Source: Pseudomonas sp. MMS21 TM103
Lineage (GTDB): Bacteria > Pseudomonadota > Gammaproteobacteria > Pseudomonadales > Pseudomonadaceae
NCBI RefSeq assembly: GCF_022132145.1
Contig: NZ_JAJISP010000001.1
Location: 1,054,001-1,118,000 of the forward strand
Length of the DNA: 64,000 nucleotides
Reading direction: 5' to 3'
Shown: one piece after another, positions 59,048 to 64,000 of the stretch
Numbering within the stretch: position 1 is the stretch's first letter
Layout of the letters: every line of letters starts with the position of its first letter
Program-made: the position numbers and the translations under genes
Notes under the pieces: model-generated
The model's input: only the letters and a program-made list of their open reading frames with translations
What the model was told of the DNA's origin: nothing
Database searches by the model: none

Positions 59048-60469
59048 ATGACCCTGTACGTTAATCTGGCCGAGCTGCTCGGCGCCCGTATCGAGCAGGG
59101 CCTGTACCGTCCCGGCGACCGCCTGCCCTCGGTGCGGGCCCTCAGCCAGGAACATGGCGTCAGCCTGAGTACCGTGCAGCAGGCCTACCGTCACCTGGAG
59201 GATCTCGGCCTGGCCACGCCACGGCCGAAGTCCGGCTACTTCGTGCCGCCGGAGCGTCAGGTGCCGGCGCTGCCACAGGTCAACCGGGCGGCGCAACGGC
59301 CGGTGGAGGTGTCGCAGTGGGACCATGTGCTGGAGCTGATCAGCAGCTCGCCGCAGCGCGACCTGCTCCAGCTCGGCCGTGGCCGTCCGGACATCGCCAG
59401 CCCCACGCTCAAGCCGCTGCTGCGCATGCTGTCGCGCCAGGCCCGACGCCAGGACCCCGAGGTGCTGACCTACGGCTGCATCCGCGGCGAACTGCGCCTG
59501 CGCGAGCAGATCTCGCGGCTGATGCTCGACTCGGGTTGCCGGATTGCCGCCGAGGACATCGTCATCACCACCGGCTGCCACGAGGCGCTGTCGGCGTCGA
59601 TACGCGCCATCTGCCAGCCCGGCGACATAGTCGCGGTGGACTCGCCGAGCTTTCACGGGGTGATGCAGGCCCTCAAGGGCTTCGGCATGAAGGCGCTGGA
59701 ATTGCCCACCGACCCGCTCACCGGAATCAGCCTGGAAGCCCTGGAACTGGCCCTGGAACAATGGCCGATCAAGGTCATCCAGCTCACCCCCAACTGCAAC
59801 AACCCGCTCGGCTACATCATGCCCGAGGCCAACAAGCGCGCCCTGCTGGCCCTGGCTCAGCGCTACGATGTGGCGATCATCGAGGACGATGTCTACGCCG
59901 ACCTGGCCTTTAGCTACCCGCGTCCGCGCACCATCAAGTCTTACGACGAGGATGGCCGGGTGCTGCTCTGCAGCTCCTTTTCCAAGACCCTGGCGCCGGG
60001 TCTGAGGGTCGGCTGGGTCGCCCCCGGCCGCTACCTGGAGCAGGTCCTGCACATGAAGTACATGGGCACCGGCAGCACCGCCCAGCTACCGCAACTAGCG
60101 CTGGCCGAGTTCCTCGCCGCCGGCCATTTCGAACCGCACCTGCGGCGCATGCGCGCCCAGTACCTGCAGGGCCGCGACCTGATGGTGGACTGGATCAGCC
60201 GTTACTTTCCGCCCGGCACTCGGGTCAGCCGGCCCCGGGGCGGCTTCATGCTCTGGGTCGAGCTGGACCCGGGCTTCGACAGCCAACGGCTGAACCGCGA
60301 ACTGAAACCGCACAAGATTCAAATCGCCCCGGGCAGCATCTTTTCCGCTGCCGGCAAATACCGCAACTGCCTGCGCATCAACTACGCGGCCAAGCCCAGT
60401 ACGGAAATCGAACAGGCGGTGCGCCGGGTCGGCGAGAGCGTCGCCGAACTACTGGCGGAGATGGGCTAG
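59048..60469 (+). CDS. MocR-family transcriptional regulator (GntR HTH + aminotransferase domain)
   Basis: A 473-residue regulator. Residues 1-70 are a GntR winged helix (GARIEQGLYRPGDRLPSVRA then LSQEHGVSLSTVQQAYRHLE). The rest is a class I aminotransferase-like domain with YGCIRGELRLREQISRLMLD, NCNNPLGYIMPEANKRALLA and the PLP lysine in CSSFSKTLAPGLRVGW. It probably senses an amino compound through PLP. The start MTLYVNLAELL has GGAG 9 nt upstream; 41 upstream codons are open but hold the inverted repeat and have no ribosome-binding site. It converges with the MFS gene (4-bp overlap). Confidence 0.9.
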   Translation: MTLYVNLAELLGARIEQGLYRPGDRLPSVRALSQEHGVSLSTVQQAYRHLEDLGLATPRPKSGYFVPPERQVPALPQVNRAAQRPVEVSQWDHVLELISSSPQRDLLQLGRGRPDIASPTLKPLLRMLSRQARRQDPEVLTYGCIRGELRLREQISRLMLDSGCRIAAEDIVITTGCHEALSASIRAICQPGDIVAVDSPSFHGVMQALKGFGMKALELPTDPLTGISLEALELALEQWPIKVIQLTPNCNNPLGYIMPEANKRALLALAQRYDVAIIEDDVYADLAFSYPRPRTIKSYDEDGRVLLCSSFSKTLAPGLRVGWVAPGRYLEQVLHMKYMGTGSTAQLPQLALAEFLAAGHFEPHLRRMRAQYLQGRDLMVDWISRYFPPGTRVSRPRGGFMLWVELDPGFDSQRLNRELKPHKIQIAPGSIFSAAGKYRNCLRINYAAKPSTEIEQAVRRVGESVAELLAEMG

Positions 60470-61629
60470 TCGCCGCGCACCGAGGTGGCCGCACCGAACT
60501 GGTCATCGCCGCCCTGACCGCGCCAGGCCAGCACCACGAACACGGCGGCGCCCAGCGCCATCAGCAGTGGCAGCGCATGACCACTGACCCACTGGCCACC
60601 CGCGCCGGTGGCCAGCGGGCCGACCAGGCAGCCGATGCCCCAGAGTTGCGCCACATGGGCATTGGCGCGCACCAGCTCATCGTCGCGGTAGCGCTCGCCG
60701 ATCAGGATCAGCGACAGGGTGAACAGCCCGCCGGCGCTGGCGCCGAACAGCACCAGCAGCGGCCAGATCAACGGCGTATGCAGCAGCAGCGGGATGGCCA
60801 GGCTGGCGCCCAGCAGAATCAGCCCGCACCCACGGAACAGCGTGCGCCGCGACATGCGGTCGGCCAGCAGGCCGATCGGCAGTTGCAGGGCGGCATCGCC
60901 GACCACCACCACGCTGACCATGAACAGCGCCACCTCCTGAGTGAAGCCCTGACGCAGGCCATAGATCGGCAACAAGGTCAGCATCATCGCCTCGAACGCG
61001 GCGAACAGCATCACCGCCCAGGCGATGGCCGGCAGCTTGCGGCAGAATGCTGGCAGGCCACGCCCCGAGGCACTATGGGCGTCCACCCGAGGGGCGCCCG
61101 TGCGACCCCAGAGGATCAACGAGCCGCCGATCAGCAGGCCGACGCCCGCCCAGAAACCCTGATCGGTGCTGGTGCCCAACGCCGTCAGCAGTAGCGGCCC
61201 ACACAGTTGGCTCAACGCATAGCCGGTGCCATACAGGGCGACCAATCGGCCGCGCCACTTCTCCACGGCCAGTTGGTTGATCCAGCTTTCGCCGAGGATG
61301 AACACCACAGTCAGCGCCACGCCGATCAGCAGGCGCAACAGCAGCCACACCGCATAGCTCTGCATCAGCGCCAACAGGCCCACGGACAGGGCGCCAACCA
61401 GCAGGCACAGCTGCATCAGCCGAGTGGTGCCGAAGTACGCCGCCAACCGGCCGGCCAGGGATGCGCCGAGCAAGACGCCCACTGCCGGAGTCGCCGCCAT
61501 CACGCCGATGGCAAAGGAGTCATAGCCCCAACCCTCCAGGCGCAGCGACACCAGCGGCATGGTCACCCCGAGGGCCAGGCCGATGCTGATGACCGCCGAG
61601 CAGACCGCGAAATAGGTACCCCAACGCAT
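60466..61629 (-). CDS. MFS transporter (YcaD-like)
   Basis: A 387-residue transporter with twelve hydrophobic segments. It begins MRWGTYFAVCSAVISIGLAL and carries an MFS motif in GRLAAYFGTTRLM and a second in LADRMSRRTLFRGCGLILLG. The substrate is unknown. In P. aeruginosa the equivalents of this gene and of the MocR gene are neighbours as well, but near xerC, as I recall. It is followed upstream by the KauB terminator. Confidence 0.88.
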   Translation of the reverse strand: MRWGTYFAVCSAVISIGLALGVTMPLVSLRLEGWGYDSFAIGVMAATPAVGVLLGASLAGRLAAYFGTTRLMQLCLLVGALSVGLLALMQSYAVWLLLRLLIGVALTVVFILGESWINQLAVEKWRGRLVALYGTGYALSQLCGPLLLTALGTSTDQGFWAGVGLLIGGSLILWGRTGAPRVDAHSASGRGLPAFCRKLPAIAWAVMLFAAFEAMMLTLLPIYGLRQGFTQEVALFMVSVVVVGDAALQLPIGLLADRMSRRTLFRGCGLILLGASLAIPLLLHTPLIWPLLVLFGASAGGLFTLSLILIGERYRDDELVRANAHVAQLWGIGCLVGPLATGAGGQWVSGHALPLLMALGAAVFVVLAWRGQGGDDQFGAATSVRGD

Positions 61630-61661
61630 TGCCAGACTCCTTCATGTCGTGGCCGGGTGAC

Positions 61662-61700
61662 AAAAAAAACGGCCGGGTTTCCCAAGGAAACCCGGCCGCA
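61662..61700 (-). terminator. Rho-independent terminator of kauB
   Basis: A 13-bp stem CGGCCGGGTTTCC / GGAAACCCGGCCG with a four-base loop followed by a run of T residues on the minus strand, about 150 bp past the kauB stop and just before the MFS gene start. Confidence 0.85.
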
Positions 61701-61850
61701 GGTGTAGCTCATGAAGAGCCGGCCCCGAAGGGCGGACCTATCCAGCACCGCGGGCTGCAGATGGGGCCGGGCGGCAATCCGCTGCAGCCCGCCTCACGCT
61801 CGTCGGTACCTCTTGCTCGCGGTGGGCTAATGCACACCCTGCCTAAGCGG

Positions 61851-63344
61851 TTACAACTTGATCCAGGTGGCTTTCAACTCGGTGTACTTGTCGAAAGCAT
61901 GCAGCGACTTGTCACGGCCGTTGCCGGACTGCTTGAAGCCGCCGAACGGCGCGGTCATGTCGCCGCCGTCGTACTGGTTGACCCACACGCTGCCGGCGCG
62001 TAGCGCCTTGGCGGTCAGGTGGGCCTTGGACAGGTTGCTGGTCCAGACCGCCGCCGCCAGACCATAAGGCGTGTCGTTGGCGATGGCCACGGCTTCTTCC
62101 GCCGAATCGAAACCGATCACCGACAGCACCGGGCCGAAGATTTCCTCGCGGGCGATGCGCATGGCATTGCTCACGCCATCGAAAATGGTCGGCTCGACAT
62201 AGGTTCCGCCGGTTTCTTCCATCACCCGCTTGCCGCCAGCCACCAGCTTGGCGCCCTCGTCGTGACCGGCCTGAATGTAGCTCAGGACATTGTTCATCTG
62301 GGTAGTGTCGACCAGTGCGCCGACATTGGTCGCCGGATCCAGCGGGTTGCCCGGTTTCCAGGTCTTGATCGCCGCGACCACCAGCGGCACGAACGCGTCC
62401 TTGATCGAGTTCTCCACCAGCAGGCGCGAGCCGGCGGTGCAGACTTCGCCCTGGTTGAAGGCAATGGCGCCGGCGGCGGCTTCGGCGGCAGCCTGCAGAT
62501 CCGGGGCATCAGCGAAGACGATATTCGGGCTCTTGCCGCCGGCCTCGAGCCAGACGCGTTTCATGTTCGATTCGCCAGCGTAAATCATCAGTTGCTTGGC
62601 GATCTTGGTCGAACCGGTGAACACCAGGGTATCGACGTCCATGTGCAGGGCCAGGGCCTTGCCCACGGTGTGGCCGTAACCCGGCAGCACGTTGAACACA
62701 CCGGCAGGGATGCCGGCCTCGATGGCCAGCTGGGCCAGGCGGATACCGGTCAGCGGCGATTTCTCGGAGGGCTTGAGGATCACCGAATTGCCGGTGGACA
62801 GCGCCGGGCCGAGCTTCCAGCAACTCATCAGCAGGGGGAAGTTCCACGGCACGATGGCCGCGACCACGCCAATCGGTTCACGGGTCACCAGCCCCAGCTG
62901 GTCATGCGGCGTGGCGGCCACTTCATCATAAATCTTGTCGATCGCCTCGCCGCTCCAGCGGATCGAGTTGGCCGCACTGGAGACGTCGATACCCAGGGCG
63001 TCGCTGATCGGCTTGCCCATGTCGAGGGTTTCCAGCAGCGCCAACTCTTCGCCGTGCTGGTCGATCAGCTCGGCGAAACGGAGCATCACGGCCTTGCGCG
63101 CGACCGGCGCCAGGCGTGACCAGACGCCGGAATTGAAGGTACTGCGGGCGTCCTGTACCGCCAGTTCGGCATCGGCCAGGTCACAACTGGCGACCTCTAC
63201 CAGCATGCGCCCGTCCACCGGGCTGATGCACTCGAAGGTCGCGCCGGAGGCTGCCGCGCGGTATTCACCATGAATAAAGGCACGGCCTTCGATTTTCAGG
63301 GTATTGGCGCGCTGTTCCCAGTCGTCGCGAGTCAGGCTAGTCAT
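61851..63344 (-). CDS. kauB: Aldehyde dehydrogenase KauB (PauC)
   Basis: NAD(P)-dependent aldehyde dehydrogenase, 497 residues. Catalytic Cys302 (FNQGEVCTAGSRL) and Glu267 (VWLEAGGKSPNIV) are intact, as are VVAAIVPWNFPLLMSCWKLG and the cofactor loop FTGSTKIAKQL. It matches the P. aeruginosa enzyme that oxidises 4-guanidinobutyraldehyde, gamma-glutamyl-gamma-aminobutyraldehyde and related aldehydes from arginine and polyamines. Divergent from the transaminase gene, with ~220 bp between. Confidence 0.93.
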   Translation of the reverse strand: MTSLTRDDWEQRANTLKIEGRAFIHGEYRAAASGATFECISPVDGRMLVEVASCDLADAELAVQDARSTFNSGVWSRLAPVARKAVMLRFAELIDQHGEELALLETLDMGKPISDALGIDVSSAANSIRWSGEAIDKIYDEVAATPHDQLGLVTREPIGVVAAIVPWNFPLLMSCWKLGPALSTGNSVILKPSEKSPLTGIRLAQLAIEAGIPAGVFNVLPGYGHTVGKALALHMDVDTLVFTGSTKIAKQLMIYAGESNMKRVWLEAGGKSPNIVFADAPDLQAAAEAAAGAIAFNQGEVCTAGSRLLVENSIKDAFVPLVVAAIKTWKPGNPLDPATNVGALVDTTQMNNVLSYIQAGHDEGAKLVAGGKRVMEETGGTYVEPTIFDGVSNAMRIAREEIFGPVLSVIGFDSAEEAVAIANDTPYGLAAAVWTSNLSKAHLTAKALRAGSVWVNQYDGGDMTAPFGGFKQSGNGRDKSLHAFDKYTELKATWIKL

Positions 63345-63574
63345 TCGAGCATCCTCTATCAGTAAAAAGTGCCGCGGAGTCGGCGCGCACTGTCAATAAT
63401 TCTGCAAGGCCGCGAAGGGCCAAATCCTGCTGGCAACACTAAACCAGAGGGCTGCACCTTTTCAATATTTTTTACAAAGAGCGATAAACCCCCTTGTCAT
63501 GTTCGTTTTATTAAACATAGACTGCGCGAAATCGCCCCCTCTGCCCCCTTTCCTCGCGCGTCCGGATGGCCAGC

Positions 63575-64000
63575 ATGACAACCGACTACAGCTCTCAACT
63601 GAACAGAAAAACAAACAGTCTTGACGATTTCTGGATGCCATTCACCGCTAATCGTCAATTCAAGGCCAAGCCGCGCCTGCTGGACAGCGCCGAAGGCATG
63701 TATTTCACCACCGACGACGGCCGCAAGGTATTAGACGGCACCGCCGGGCTTTGGTGCTGCAATGCCGGCCACGGCCGCCGGGAAATCACCGAGGCGGTGA
63801 GCAAGCAGATTGCCAAACTGGATTTTGCCCCGACCTTCCAGATGGGTCACCCGCTGCCCTTCGAGCTGGCCAGCCGCCTGGCCGAGATCGCCCCGGCCGG
63901 GCTGAACAAGGTGTTCTTCACCAACTCCGGCTCGGAATCGGCCGACACCGCCCTGAAGATCGCCCTGGCCTACCAACGCGCCATCGGCCAGGGCAGCCGC
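63575..64000 (+). CDS. Omega-amino acid:pyruvate transaminase, N-terminal part
   Basis: The first 142 codons of a class III aminotransferase; the PLP lysine lies beyond the window. It shows DDFWMPFTANRQFKAKPRLL, GRKVLDGTAGLWCCNAGHGR and KVFFTNSGSESADTALKIAL, all typical of beta-alanine/omega-amino-acid:pyruvate transaminases. A homologue beside kauB in P. aeruginosa serves polyamine breakdown (putrescine or GABA to pyruvate). An in-frame ATG three codons earlier is an alternative start; neither has a strong site. The 3' end is outside. Confidence 0.88.
   Translation, partial: MTTDYSSQLNRKTNSLDDFWMPFTANRQFKAKPRLLDSAEGMYFTTDDGRKVLDGTAGLWCCNAGHGRREITEAVSKQIAKLDFAPTFQMGHPLPFELASRLAEIAPAGLNKVFFTNSGSESADTALKIALAYQRAIGQGSR

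Overview
The window is a stretch of a high-GC gammaproteobacterial chromosome that I assign with confidence to Pseudomonas in the broad sense. It carries the Pseudomonas-specific alginate regulators algQ, algP, algR and algZ around the haem genes, sutA next to ammonium transporter genes, and a dadA-dadX-pauR block beside the lysine/polyamine genes. The gene order largely follows what I recall for P. aeruginosa from rho to kauB. Several genes expected there are missing or broken and one block (the MocR regulator and its MFS neighbour) sits elsewhere, so it is a different species. I see no tRNA, rRNA, CRISPR array, prophage or insertion sequence.

Layout. 1-7.7 kb: 5' part of ubiD, then rho, trxA, and the polyphosphate pair ppx and ppk facing each other, with hemB upstream of ppk. 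7.7-13.8 kb: the most eroded part, with a dead DedA-family gene, elbB, a thioesterase, a YaiI/UPF0178 protein, a dead FTR1-type iron permease, a short-chain dehydrogenase, a LysE-type exporter, a TerC protein and a small MscS channel. 13.8-24.5 kb: an ABC-F ATPase, a TIGR02444 protein, algP, algQ, the hemC-hemD-hemX-hemY operon and the two-component pair algZ-algR. 24.8-36.8 kb: argH, a glutathione S-transferase, small conserved proteins, cyaA, rnk, cyaY, and the run lptM-lysA-dapF-DUF484-xerC-HAD hydrolase. 36.8-42.6 kb: sutA, two tandem ammonium transporter genes behind glnK with a candidate sigma-54/NtrC promoter, ubiK and comM. 42.8-52.5 kb: a LysR regulator, a MATE pump, an EAL-domain phosphodiesterase, rep, xpt, a long acetyl-CoA hydrolase/transferase and cytochrome c5. 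52.6-64 kb: pauR, dadX, a frameshifted ridA-like gene, dadA, dadR, a YkgJ protein, a PauB-like oxidase, a DUF1127 protein, a MocR regulator, an MFS transporter, kauB and the 5' part of an omega-amino-acid transaminase.

How they work together. Most is housekeeping: haem synthesis (hemB, hemC, hemD), diaminopimelate to lysine (lysA, dapF), arginine (argH), polyphosphate turnover and nitrogen sensing. The last 11 kb forms a catabolic neighbourhood. DadX and DadA convert L-alanine to D-alanine and then pyruvate under DadR. PauR, the PauB-like oxidase, KauB and the transaminase fit putrescine/cadaverine/agmatine breakdown, where the amino group is finally passed to pyruvate and gives alanine.

Novelty. 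The region is mostly ordinary core chromosome and I did not find a clear undescribed multi-gene system. The observations most worth following are a GGA-hairpin-rich intergenic stretch between algQ and algP that resembles an Rsm-type small RNA but lacks a visible terminator, the divergent MocR/DUF1127 pair with an 11-bp inverted repeat between them, the glnK-amt-amt arrangement, and three decaying genes (DedA, FTR1, RidA) with readable scars.
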